From contig OX638372.1 in the NCBI GenBank assembly GCA_951812925.1, forward strand, positions 84,279,058 to 84,343,057: a stretch of DNA of 64,000 nt, written 5' to 3'. The notes under the pieces are model-generated. The model was not told where the DNA came from, searched no databases, and saw nothing but the letters and a program-made list of their open reading frames with translations. Position numbers and translations under genes: made by a program. Each line of letters begins with the position of its first letter. Position 1 is the stretch's first letter. This document shows, one piece after another, positions 53,727 through 63,574 of this stretch. This DNA comes from Calliopum simillimum (lineage: Eukaryota; Arthropoda; Insecta; Diptera; Lauxaniidae).

Positions 53727-53742
53727 TAACCGCCAGCCTTGA
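53727..53742 (-). other. Polypurine-type tract before the 3' LTR
   Basis: On the minus strand AAGGCTGGCGGTTA abuts the LTR. GGCTGGCGG is typical of the plus-strand primer region of BEL elements, though not a pure purine run. Confidence 0.6.
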
Positions 53743-53749
53743 ACGGCGT

Positions 53750-56700
53750 TCAACATTCCTTTGGCAATTGATGAAGTTTAGCAACTGGCCTCTTGAAAGT
53801 TGAATTCTCAGTTTTGATAGTGACAACTCTGACGAGCCCATCGGATCCAGCATGGGTTTCGATTACACGGCCAAGTTTCCAGCAAGCGGGAGGTAGATTA
53901 TCTTCACGTATCAGGACGACGTCACCAATAATTAGATTAGATTTTTCTTTCAACCATTTAGATTTTGGTTGAAGTGACAGCAAATAATCAGTTGACCAGC
54001 GAGACCAAAAATATTGAGTTAATTGTTGAACCAATCTCCATTTAGATAATAACCCAGTTTTGAGATGAGTTATGTCTGCTTCTGGCAACGAGTTCAGGGG
54101 CCTTCCAACTAAGAAATGTCCAGGCGTTATATAGGGGACGTCATCAGAATCAGCTTGGACTAAAGGCCTCGAATTTAATATAGCCTCAATTCTAGCTAGG
54201 AGAGTTGATAATTCCTCAAAGTTTAGTGTAGCTTGACCCATAGTTCTTCTTAGATGAAACTTCATAGACTTGACTGTAGACTCCCATAACCCACCGAAAT
54301 GTGGCGTATTTGGTGGTATGAAGTGCCACTGAATACCCTTTGAAGATAAAAAATTCGAAATATCATTATTAGATTCAAAAGAAGTTACCATTTTGTGAAT
54401 TTCATTCAGCTTTCTGGCAGCTCCTTGAAAATTAGTTCCATTATCGCTGTGTATATGACCACACAGACCACGTCTAGCAACAAATCGATCGAGAGCGGCT
54501 AAGAAGGCATCGGTACTCAAATCGGAGACAAGTTCTAGGTGAACAGCTTTGGTCACTAAGCAGATAAAGACTGCAACATATGCTTTGACTTTCGGGGCCT
54601 TTCTGCCACTGTGCTGCTTATACAATATAGGCCCAGCATAGTCGCATCCAACTTCGTAAAATGGAAAGGCAGCGTTGACACGAAATTTGGGCAAGTCGCC
54701 CATAAGTTGCTCTTGAGCTCGTGCACTAAAGCGAGTGCAAGCTCCACACTGGCGAATTACAGTTTTAACAATTTCACGAGCACCAATTATCCAATATTTT
54801 TGCCGCAGTGTAGCGAACAACAAAGTAATTCCGCTATGAAGATTTTTCACGTGCAAATCGTGAACAATTTTCCGAACGATTGGGCTGTCTTTATGAAGAA
54901 TTATTTGATGCTGACTGTCATAAGGTAGGTCAGCTTTAGTTAATCTTCCGCCAACACGCAGCAGCCCATCAGCATCCACGAATGGTGAAAGTTTCCGTAG
55001 TTTTTTGTTAGTTAGGGTAGCTTGACCTTGCTGAATAGACGACATAATCTCAAAAAAGTCAACCGCTTGATAGTATTTATACAATTTTAGTTCAGCAAAC
55101 TTAAGTTCTTTGACTTTGAGAGGTGAGGTGTCTCTGCACTTATTTTTGAGAATGTTGACATATCGTATGCAGTAAGCTAGTACTCGCACCATTTTAGCCC
55201 AACTGGAAATTCTGTTGTTTATTCTGCTAACGGAGTCCGGATCGTAAGTAGCTGAAGCTAGAGCCACATGATTTACTGGACGAAGTTCTTCACTTGTAAT
55301 ATTATCCTGAGATTCGGATAGTGGCCACCAATTTTCCTCCATAAGCAACCACGATGGACCATTAAACCATAATTTATCATTAATTAAGAAGCTGGATCTT
55401 ACACCTCTACTAGCAGCATCGGCTGGATTCTGTTTGCTGGGAACATATCGCCATTGCGCACTGGGAACAGTTTCTAAGATGTAGGATGTTCGATGGCTAA
55501 TAAAAGTTTTCCACTTCGATGGATGTGAAGACAACCAGGCTAAAACGGTTTTGCTATCAGACCAGCAAACCACTTCATTTAATTTCAAGTTAATGACAGA
55601 TGCTAAATATTCAAACAGTTGAGTTAACAAATACGCTGCACAAAGTTCCAGCCTGGGAATTGAAAGTGAGGCCATTGGAGCCACCTTGGTTTTAGATATG
55701 ACGATGTTAGTTGACACTTGTCCATCTGCTGACGTTTTTCGACAATAAATGACTGCAGCATAGGCTAAGCTGGAGGCATCACAGAATCCATGAAAGGTTA
55801 CAACTGGCTCTGTGGAAAAAATAAGTCGTTTTATATTAATGTTATTAAGTAAATAAAACTCTGAAAATAGTAGTTTGACTTCGTCTAAAATGTCAGCAGG
55901 CAACAGCTCATCCCATTCCAGTTTGGATAGCCATAGTCGCTGTATAATTATTTTCACAGCTATAATTGCAGGTGATATCCAGCCAAGTGGGTCAAAAATT
56001 TTCGAAATCTCGGAAAGCAGGTTCCTTTTGGTGTTAAGGCAATATTGATTTTCTTTTACCTTATACGAAAAACAATCAGTCATAGGATTCCAAATAACGC
56101 CAAGGAGGCATACTGTCATATCCGATGGCACATCGACCATGCTATAAATTTTCTCACTATCTGGAATCTTTTGAAGAATACTACTCTGATTTGTGGCCCA
56201 CTTCCTTAAGTGGAAACCGCCAGCCGTAAGCAAATTATTTAATTGTTCTGCTAGCTCTTGAGCTTCTTTTAGGGTATTGGAGCCTGCCATACAATCGTCA
56301 ACATAAAATGAATTTTTAACAGCTTCACTAGCCATAGGGTACCGATTATGCTCGTCATCACTCAGCTGTAGGAGAGTGCGAATAGAAAGATAGGGTGCGG
56401 GACGCGTGCCATAAGTTACAGTAGTTAATCGATAATGTTGAACTTCCTCATTAGGTGAATTTCGCCATAAAATGCGCTGATAGTCCTGATCACATTCTTG
56501 TACATTTATCATTCGAAACATTTGTTGAATGTCTGCCGAAAAGCAGTACTTCTTACAACGATATCTTAAAAGAACAGCTATTAAGTCTTGTTGCAAAATT
56601 GGTCCTTTTAGTAAATTGTCATTTAGCGATTTTCCATTAGATGATTTAGCAGAACCATCAAATACCACTCTTAGTTTTGTGGTTAAAGAATTTTCTCTAA

Positions 56701-59053
56701 GAACAGCATGGTGAGGCAAGTAATAAACGTTTTCGGACGGACGATTTATTTCCTCCTGGGGAACAAGTTTCATATGACCCAGTGACAAGTATTCACTCAT
56801 AAATTCTGTATAGGATAGTTTTAAATCAGGATTAGATTTAAATTTCCTTTCCATAGACAGTAGTCGTCTTAAGGCCCCCGCATAGGATTTACCAGTTTCA
56901 GGATTTTTCACAAATGGAAGTCTGACTGAATATCTATCAGCACGGATAGTAGTAGATTTATAAAAGTCTTCAGCTTGCTGATCTTCAGCAGTCAAAGTAG
57001 TAGTCATCTGAGGGACGCTTTCAAGTTTCCAAAATAGTTGCAAAGTTTGGTTCAAATCAACTTCAGGTATATTTTGAGTCATTATGTGGCAAGTACTAAA
57101 GGTGTTTTCAGACGTACAACCTCCACAAACAACATAGCCAAAGATTGTATTTTGAGCTAGCAAATTACCATTTTTAACAATACGCCCTTCTTTTAATAGA
57201 GTAAAGAAATAGTCATATCCTACAAGGATGTCAATATCCTTTGGAGTATCAAATTTGGGATCAGCAAGAGACAGATTTTTTATATCTTCCCAATAGTTTA
57301 TTGTAAGCGAAGAACATGGCAATTGAGATGTAAGACTCTTAAAAACATGGGCTAGCATGACAACACTTTCAGAATTATAAATAGATTTTACCTGAAGCTC
57401 GACTATACCCCGTGTTGCACCAGCCTTGTTATTTCCCAATCCGTGGATAAATATTTTAGAGGCAGATCGTTGTAATCCAAGTCTATTTGCACACCGCTCG
57501 GAAATCAACGTGTTCTGGCATCCAGAGTCCAATAGAATATTACAGCCTTGGAAGCAACCCATGTTGTCCTTAACAAAAACCCTAGCAGTGGGCAAAAGCA
57601 TATTTAGATTTCTTACCTCAGATGTGGCAGCAAGATTGATTGATGTAGTTACAGCATCTATTGTAGCTTCGACTTTTTTAGGCAGTTCACTCGATTTTTT
57701 CTCATCCTTAGTGGGGAGAGAATCCACTTTTTTCACCATGGCAGCTGCGACCGTATTGTAGTTAGAATTTCGCTCTAGATGAATATAAGAATGATGATGA
57801 CCTTTGCAAAATTCACAAAGGTGTTTAGATGGACAATTTTGTACTGAATGTCCCTGCTTCAAACAATTAAAACACAATCTTTTCTCTTTTACAAAATTTA
57901 TGCGATTGGGCGTAGACATCTTGATAAACGTAGGGCAATAGGCAAGATGGTGGTCTTGAGAGCACGCAAAACAGGATCGTTTCATGTAGCCAGAATAAGT
58001 TCTGACGGATTTAATTTTAGATTGTGTTCCGCCAGCGCGTTGCTTTTCAATTGGAGTTGGAACACGTTCTAATGCATCACAACGTTCATTGATGAAAATG
58101 ATAAAATTCTCCAGCGTAGGAAATGTAGTTTTACTACAATGCTCAGCCCAAGAATGATGAGTTTCTCTATCGACTTTTTTAAGTAAAAGATGTATCAGCC
58201 ACGGATCACGTTTCTCTGCTTCCTCGCCTTGCGCTCTAAGCCCACGTATAACTTCATCAGCAATATTCGATACGTTTCGAAGACCTTGAGAGTCATCTGC
58301 TTTAGATATAGATAAAAATGTTTCGATTAAAGAATCAATAACCAGTGAAGGCTTATCATAACGATCTTGAATCTTTTTTATGGCTTCCTCGTAGTTTTGA
58401 TCTGACACAGCAAGATGTCGTATAAGCATGGCAGGCTCACCCTTTAACAACCCTTTCAGATATTGAAACTTCTGTGATGCAGTCAATGTATGGTTGTTAT
58501 GCACTGAGCTGTTGAATAAATCAAAGAATGATCTAAATTTAGAGTAGTTACCTTCAAATATTGGAATATTCAGCTTAGGAAGTCGTATATCAGCAGCTGG
58601 GGCAGCGGTGTTCGCGGTAGGTGACGAAGTCGTAGCACCAACATTTGCTAATGGCGGTTGTAGCGCTGTCAATTTTTCCAAAAAAGATGTTTGGGACTCC
58701 AACAGTTTCTGCATAGCATCTTGATGCGTTGTTGTTGAGTTGAGGGGATCACTATTAACATTTGCAGCAAGCAGCTTGGCATCAATAATTTCACTGAACT
58801 TCGCTTTCATTTGAAAATATCTCTCTTCAAATTCTTCTAATTCAGTATCACGTTCCGGTACATCTTCATCAAGAGCAGCCATCTCAATATCCAACGATTG
58901 AAAATTATCGTATATTTTCTCCAAATTTTCTAATCTGGCTCGTATTTCAAAAAGCGACGTTTCGGTAGTAATTTGGCTCAAAAACTTTTCCAACCTGGTT
59001 GCAGTTCCCTTTAGATAGGTTCTTTTATTCCGTAGAGTATCGATGGTAGCCAT
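53750..59053 (-). CDS. BEL/Pao Gag-Pol polyprotein, intact, 1767 residues
   Basis: Start ATG at 59053, stop just before the polypurine tract. Order by residue: N-terminal coiled coil (1-120). Gag core with RLPKLNIPIFEGNYSKF and FQYLKGLLKGEP (155-310). Zinc knuckles CFACSQDHHLAYC and CFNCLKQGHSVQNC (about 361-407), with a Cys/His-rich tail. Aspartic protease with LLDSGCQNTLIS (about 508). Reverse transcriptase with KLRVVFDGSAKSSNG (about 795), FSADIQQMF and the catalytic YVDD (about 918). Pao-type RNase H with FCDASSLAYAAVIYC (about 1088) and CWSDSKTVLAWL. Integrase zinc region HVKNLHSG...CGAC (about 1420), then the DDE core: CDYAGP, HSDNGTNF (about 1533) and PHFGGLWE. C-terminal DNA-binding region with GDVVLIREDN. 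All catalytic residues seen are the expected ones. It directs packaging, copying and integration of its own RNA. Confidence 0.97.
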   Translation of the reverse strand: MATIDTLRNKRTYLKGTATRLEKFLSQITTETSLFEIRARLENLEKIYDNFQSLDIEMAALDEDVPERDTELEEFEERYFQMKAKFSEIIDAKLLAANVNSDPLNSTTTHQDAMQKLLESQTSFLEKLTALQPPLANVGATTSSPTANTAAPAADIRLPKLNIPIFEGNYSKFRSFFDLFNSSVHNNHTLTASQKFQYLKGLLKGEPAMLIRHLAVSDQNYEEAIKKIQDRYDKPSLVIDSLIETFLSISKADDSQGLRNVSNIADEVIRGLRAQGEEAEKRDPWLIHLLLKKVDRETHHSWAEHCSKTTFPTLENFIIFINERCDALERVPTPIEKQRAGGTQSKIKSVRTYSGYMKRSCFACSQDHHLAYCPTFIKMSTPNRINFVKEKRLCFNCLKQGHSVQNCPSKHLCEFCKGHHHSYIHLERNSNYNTVAAAMVKKVDSLPTKDEKKSSELPKKVEATIDAVTTSINLAATSEVRNLNMLLPTARVFVKDNMGCFQGCNILLDSGCQNTLISERCANRLGLQRSASKIFIHGLGNNKAGATRGIVELQVKSIYNSESVVMLAHVFKSLTSQLPCSSLTINYWEDIKNLSLADPKFDTPKDIDILVGYDYFFTLLKEGRIVKNGNLLAQNTIFGYVVCGGCTSENTFSTCHIMTQNIPEVDLNQTLQLFWKLESVPQMTTTLTAEDQQAEDFYKSTTIRADRYSVRLPFVKNPETGKSYAGALRRLLSMERKFKSNPDLKLSYTEFMSEYLSLGHMKLVPQEEINRPSENVYYLPHHAVLRENSLTTKLRVVFDGSAKSSNGKSLNDNLLKGPILQQDLIAVLLRYRCKKYCFSADIQQMFRMINVQECDQDYQRILWRNSPNEEVQHYRLTTVTYGTRPAPYLSIRTLLQLSDDEHNRYPMASEAVKNSFYVDDCMAGSNTLKEAQELAEQLNNLLTAGGFHLRKWATNQSSILQKIPDSEKIYSMVDVPSDMTVCLLGVIWNPMTDCFSYKVKENQYCLNTKRNLLSEISKIFDPLGWISPAIIAVKIIIQRLWLSKLEWDELLPADILDEVKLLFSEFYLLNNINIKRLIFSTEPVVTFHGFCDASSLAYAAVIYCRKTSADGQVSTNIVISKTKVAPMASLSIPRLELCAAYLLTQLFEYLASVINLKLNEVVCWSDSKTVLAWLSSHPSKWKTFISHRTSYILETVPSAQWRYVPSKQNPADAASRGVRSSFLINDKLWFNGPSWLLMEENWWPLSESQDNITSEELRPVNHVALASATYDPDSVSRINNRISSWAKMVRVLAYCIRYVNILKNKCRDTSPLKVKELKFAELKLYKYYQAVDFFEIMSSIQQGQATLTNKKLRKLSPFVDADGLLRVGGRLTKADLPYDSQHQIILHKDSPIVRKIVHDLHVKNLHSGITLLFATLRQKYWIIGAREIVKTVIRQCGACTRFSARAQEQLMGDLPKFRVNAAFPFYEVGCDYAGPILYKQHSGRKAPKVKAYVAVFICLVTKAVHLELVSDLSTDAFLAALDRFVARRGLCGHIHSDNGTNFQGAARKLNEIHKMVTSFESNNDISNFLSSKGIQWHFIPPNTPHFGGLWESTVKSMKFHLRRTMGQATLNFEELSTLLARIEAILNSRPLVQADSDDVPYITPGHFLVGRPLNSLPEADITHLKTGLLSKWRLVQQLTQYFWSRWSTDYLLSLQPKSKWLKEKSNLIIGDVVLIREDNLPPACWKLGRVIETHAGSDGLVRVVTIKTENSTFKRPVAKLHQLPKEC

Positions 59054-59094
59054 AATTTACTTAGGAAGTTTTTTACACACTTTAATTTTTATAA

Positions 59095-59212
59095 TAAAAT
59101 CCAGTTGAGGAGCACTTCAACAGTAAAAACACTTTTTTAGTTTTTTTAACAAAATCCAGTTGAGGAGCACTTCGATAGTTAAAACACTATTTTAGTTTTT
59201 TTTGTTTTTTCA
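59095..59212 (-). repeat. 55-bp tandem pair in the BEL leader
   Basis: AATCCAGTTGAGGAGCACTT occurs at about 59098 and 59153, each followed by AAAACACT and TTTTAGTTTTTT. It lies in the untranslated leader between primer-binding site and ATG. Confidence 0.75.
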
Positions 59213-59441
59213 CAAGTTGTATGTGAAGCTTTGTGCAGCTGGGCAAAAGAATTTGCAAACAGTTATGCTCGTATGTATGTTTTCAACGCAACAACAATAT
59301 ATATATACACAATGTTTTTTTTTTTTTTTATTATTATGCGCAGTAATAAGCAGCCACAATTAAAACACACAATTTTGTTTTTGTTTTTTACTATTAAGCG
59401 CGGTAATAGAAAATAAAATTTAACTCTCTTTAACGCGACAA

Positions 59442-59460
59442 CGATCACGTCGGGGTCACC
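59442..59460 (-). other. Primer-binding site of the BEL element
   Basis: On the minus strand, six bases inside the 5' LTR, TGGTGACCCCGACGTGATCG starts with TGG as required to pair with a tRNA 3' CCA. The TGGTGACCCCGACGTGAT form is common in BEL elements. The tRNA was not identified. Confidence 0.75.
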
Positions 59461-59466
59461 AAAAAA

Positions 59467-59788
59467 TGTCTAAGAACAAACTAAGTAGTTGCGTTGAGTT
59501 TAACGTTTCATAACTGACTAATTTATTTTTGTCAAATTTCTTATGACTAGCTTAAAATGTTACATTGCTATGCGCCACTGAGAGTATTAGAATCGTATGA
59601 TTTAACAGTTAGGTGAAAAGCAAAATAGAAAGAAGAATTACTCGAATGATTTTACGGTTCTTTAAATAGTAGAAAAAACAACCAGTGGCGGTGTAAACTA
59701 AATTATTAAATAGCAAAATTTTCAAAATTAAAGAATTCAAATTCTAGTCAAATAAACTTAGGATAAAACTTAATATTTTTCATAAACA
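59467..59788 (-). repeat. 5' LTR of the BEL element
   Basis: 322 bp, TG...CA, upstream in element orientation; would carry the promoter. Confidence 0.95.
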
Positions 59789-59793
59789 ACTAC

Positions 59794-60244
59794 CAATTAT
59801 TTCGTTGTTTTTGAGATAAGTTAAAAAAACTGTGAAAAAACAATGATTTTTGTCGTTTAGAGTCTAAACTTTAGACTTTCATTCAAGCCCCGGGTGGGCC
59901 ATCTTTTCGGAGGTTTTGACCGAAACTAAGTATGCAGTCTTTGTTATAAGGCCTGCTCCTAAGATAATCTTTGATGCAACCTGCAATTTTCCCATTATTT
60001 CGAAAAAGCGCTGCACCCTCATGTGTAAGGATTTAAACTAGCATAATACCCTTCAAGAAATGGAATTCTGAAACAGTTTAATACTACTCAGAGAAGATCT
60101 TTATTGGATTTCTTCTTAACTAATTATGTAAAACAGTGTAAGTCTTTTCAATGATGATGTCGTAGGTGATCCCAATTGACTTATTTTTGGGTCAATTTTG
60201 TACCACTTTATAGTGAAATATTACTTATAAAGTGATGATTTTGT
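59794..60244. other. Spacer without gene
   Basis: Flank of the BEL insertion; a short inverted pair AGTCTAAACTTTAGACT (59858-59876) is the only structure noted. Confidence 0.4.
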
Positions 60245-60550
60245 GATATGGGCATCCCCTCTAAGAAAAGTGGCATGAAAGCGAACCGCCGACGAAGTCT
60301 ATAATTCATACAAGACTTCGTTAACGTACCGCTTTGGCGATACGGATGTGAACCGTAAATGTTAGAATAAGAACAGTAGAATTAAAAACGTAGTATCAGT
60401 ACTACGTTTTTAGCTCGCAAAATAGTAACGTTTGCGTAACATCAAAACGGTTCGTTTTTGATGCGTTAAAGTGATATCGCTTACGTAGCGTTAAAATGGT
60501 TCGTTTTGGCTTCGCTAAAATCGTATCGCTACGAACTGGTTTACATACAT
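60245..60550 (+). repeat. ACGT-rich dispersed repeat, copy c
   Basis: Longest of the three copies: CTCTAAGAAAAGTGGCATGA, GCCGACGAAGTCTATAATTC, TACTACGTTTTTAGCTCGCA, then GCGTTAAAATGGTTCGTTTT and ATCGTATCGCTACGAACTGG. Includes an inner inverted pair around GAAGTCTATAATTCATACAA/GACTTC. Non-coding. Confidence 0.7.
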
Positions 60551-60643
60551 ATGCAAATGGTTAAAATAAAAGATTGCATTTTAAAGTTTATAAAGTTGCT
60601 GTTAGTTATCTAGCAGTTAAATTATCTGGTAGATAAATCTGCC

Positions 60644-61105
60644 TTAAGCCAACGGTCCATTCACTACGTCGAGTACGTCACGTCGTTTTTTCAACTGACT
60701 GCAACGGATTTGACGGAGAAGCCTGGCCCAACGAATACTTTGAAAACTGATTAAAACATCAAAATTCTTTTTATAATATTAATTTGAAATTTTAATTTTG
60801 CACTTGCACAACTCCAATAGTTTTTAATTCCAATTTTATTCAAAAAATTAAAGAGAAACGACAAAGAAAAAAAAAAAAAAACAATCAAATGAAATTGAAA
60901 ATAAATTTATTTTACGATTGTCAAATCACACGACGTAAGTACGTCGAAAGTTGGGAGTTGGGCAACTTTTATACGTTGCGTTAACGTAGACGTACTGATA
61001 GTCGCACTTGATATAAACTCATCATTTTTAACTTAGGTGTCAGTCGAAAAAAACGACGTGACGTACTCGACGTACTGAATGGACCGTTGCAACGCGTTGG
61101 CTTAA
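60644..61105. mobile_element. MITE with long terminal inverted repeats and TTAA flanks
   Basis: TTAA at 60644-60647 and 61102-61105 flank GCCAACG...CGTTGGC. The inverted ends continue for about 50 bp: CGGTCCATTC, ACTACGTCGAGTACGTCACG, TCGTTTTTTC, with an extra CGCGTTGCAA on the right side. TTAA flanks suggest piggyBac-type mobilisation. No ORF. Confidence 0.75.
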
Positions 61106-61235
61106 TAGATTTTTTCTGTTCCTCATTCGATGTTACTGATAAAATTTCTGTCAGATTTAATTCTGATATTTTAAACGTAAGAAACGTCAGAATTCAATAC
61201 AAAATATAAACAAACAAAAAATATAATTTTTTAAA

Positions 61236-61385
61236 AATTCTGTGGCAGGAAGGAAAAACTGCTTAAGTCGGTATTCGATAAAAAAGTAAAGCAACATAAA
61301 TTCTATACATAAAAACAAAATTTAAACTGCTTTGCTTTTCAATCAAAAATCGACTTAAGCAGTTTTTCCTTCCTGCCACAGAATT
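61236..61385. repeat. Hairpin with perfect 35-bp arms
   Basis: 61236-61270 and 61351-61385 are exact inverted copies (AATTCTGTGGCAGGAAGGAA, then AAACTGCTTAAGTCG) around an 80-bp loop. Outside them TATAATTTTTTAAA on the left and TATAATTTCTTAAA on the right look like a 14-bp target duplication with one change. Confidence 0.85.
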
Positions 61386-61502
61386 ATAATTTCTTAAAAT
61401 AACAAATAAATTTAAACAATTTTAGATATGCGCTAAAAAGGCAATGATGGAAACGGCACCAAAATCCGGCTATACTGAAAACATTTTTTGAGATAATCCA
61501 AA

Positions 61503-61670
61503 CAAATTTCACTCAAATACTAAAAACTATAAATTCAAACTCTGAGAAAAAACTGGGTGAATTCGGACAAGAGGGTGTGGTACTTCCCATATAAGCAAAA
61601 TTTTAAAAATGCTGCTGTGTAGGGTATTTAATGTTTTCCAGGCCAAAGGTAATACCCTTACTAGTTTGAT
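61503..61670 (-). repeat. Inverted copy of the 4395-4570 repeat
   Basis: Reverse complement matches AAACTAGTAAGGGT, GGCCTGGAAAA, ATACCCTACAC, ATATGGGA, CCTCTTGTCCGAATTC and the TTTATAGTTTTTAGT part of the block near 4.4 kb. Confidence 0.7.
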
Positions 61671-62612
61671 TTGTTTTTAATCATTGAGAATGGGAGGCTT
61701 AAACTTCTTATGACAAATTTGCTTAGCTCACTGATAACATCTTAACATAAAGTCACTTCGCTTATAAGTGTCCTTATTTGAAAATCATAATCGGAGAAAC
61801 GAACTGTTCTACTGTTCTCGTTTGATTCACAATTTTTGTCATCGGTGAGGTTTTCTTGCGTCGAGTTCTTGTTACGATATTTTACACCCGCATACTACTT
61901 TACTTATTTTACTAATGCATACTACTTTTTCAACTCTAATATTTCATGCATATTTTTCAGCTTAATTTTCATAGCCATACATATTTCACATTTGATGTTT
62001 TCAAAGATTGCCAAACATTTTCTTCATTTCCATAGAAAAGTATGTGGAGCACTTTTCAAGTATGTATTTTCTGCATACTTTTTGCAAACTTTTCTGAAGT
62101 TTTCGCTTGCAATAAACCACACCCACATTAAAAGTTTTGGCTTTAATTGTATGTAACAATTATAATTGTCATGACAAAAGCTGAGCGAAATTTATTTCCA
62201 AAATCTTTATGTGCATAGCAAATATTTCTTACATACTTTTAAGAGCCATTCATAAGTTCCGTTTATGTGGGAGATTGGCAAAAAGTGGCATCAAAATAAA
62301 TTTTGACATTAATGTAATTCATTTGGTAACACTTAATATTGTTATACTTTATATTGTAAAAAAACTTTGCGTTTGTGTAAAATTTGTTTTGAAAAAGTCG
62401 TACTTTTGAGCATTTGAGTCATGTTGCGGGTGTAATACGTAAGTCTTAACAATAAAACACAGTTTTATGCTGTCGTAAATTTATGACTAGAGCTCATGGT
62501 ATCTTAAAATATTAATTGTCTTTTTTTGGTTATTTACTTTAAAAAACAAACAACTTATCTAGAGTAAAAATATCAAAATATGGGCGGTGGATAAAAAGGC
62601 GCCATATAAAAT
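61671..62612. other. Spacer without gene
   Basis: GCATACTACTTT is repeated near 61890 and 61918. A 106-codon Phe/Tyr-rich ORF (61836-62156) looks like chance. Nothing else recognised. Confidence 0.4.
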
Positions 62613-62620
62613 AAAAAACA

Positions 62621-63235
62621 TATCGATACCTTAGAGCGCTATATTTAGGATTGGCTGCTATTTTGATATAACGATATATGCAATATTTTTACCAATAGTA
62701 TATCTTAACATAATTTAATGTTTTTAACCAATTTTATTATTTTCTAACGAAATCCCAGCCAATTTATAGTATGTCATTACTTTCGCCCTTATATAAAATT
62801 CCACTTTTATTGAAAAACGACGTATTTAGTACATTTTTTGAATTTTTTCCACTAAAATGTCGTAAAAAGTCATGAAACTCGTGGCAAACACGAAAAAACG
62901 CATTTTTTTTTTTTAATTTTTGGTTCCGACAAACAAGAGTGGAGCCCTTAGTGTAACCAAATTTGTCCACTAAAATGTCGCAAAAAGTCATAAAACGCGA
63001 AAAAATTAAGAATTTTTTTTTTTTTAAAATGTGACTTATTTAAATATTCAGTGGAAATAGGACAGTAGCGCTCTTGATAAAATTAGTTTGGAGATAGGAT
63101 TTTTCTTAATTATCGAATATTTTGGTATTTTGACATCACACAGTTTTCCACTCGGTAAAGAAGCCCACAATGATGCCATAACTGCAAAAATCGCAAAAAG
63201 TGGGGATAGGACTATAGCGCTCTAAGGTATCGATA
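62621..63235. mobile_element. 0.6 kb TIR element with perfect 23-bp ends
   Basis: TATCGATACCTTAGAGCGCT with ATA (62621-62643) is mirrored exactly at 63213-63235. Inside, TCCACTAAAATGTCGTAAAA near 62848 recurs as TCCACTAAAATGTCGCAAAA near 62966, a 118-bp tandem pair. No ORF; target duplication not clear in the AT-rich flanks. Confidence 0.75.
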
Positions 63236-63574
63236 TATATGTATAATATACATCGTACAATATCAGCCGTATTTATTAGATTTTTTTAAGCCGCCGCTAT
63301 TCTACGGTTTAGTTGAACGAGGTTTAAAATTTTAAATCGAAGCTAAGCCACTGCTCATTTATAAACAATTTTCATTAAACCAGCTTTATATCAAATATCA
63401 ATGATTCTATTACAACTTTCAAATGTCTTGTTTGACTTGTTAAATAAAATAACACACTGCTCCTCAACAAACGATAGGTTGCATGAAAATGACACCAAAA
63501 ACGAACAATGCCCCTTTATTCGTAATCATTCACTGAGTAAAAATCAACTTTATTTGAAATCTTAGCTGCTCCTT

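Larger units (their letters stand above)
53400..59793 (-). mobile_element. Full-length BEL/Pao LTR retrotransposon
   Basis: LTRs of 322 bp at 53405-53726 and 59467-59788 begin TG and end CA and appear identical base for base. The 5-bp target duplication ACTAC flanks both sides (53400-53404, 59789-59793). Read on the minus strand the order is LTR, primer-binding site, about 390-bp leader, one Gag-Pol ORF of 1767 codons, a purine-rich tract and LTR. There is no env-like ORF. Identical LTRs plus an intact ORF indicate very recent insertion; the copy may still be competent. Confidence 0.97.

Noticed and set aside
54556..58072. Several 60-110 codon ORFs in other frames within the BEL element
   Set aside because: All overlap the intact Gag-Pol frame and show no motif.
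53750..59466. Possible envelope gene making the BEL element retrovirus-like
   Set aside because: Only 23 bp separate the Gag-Pol stop from the 3' LTR and the leader has no long ORF, so there is no room for one.
61836..62156. 106-codon Phe/Tyr-rich plus-strand ORF
   Set aside because: Composition follows the local T-rich strand, no motif, no splice or promoter context.
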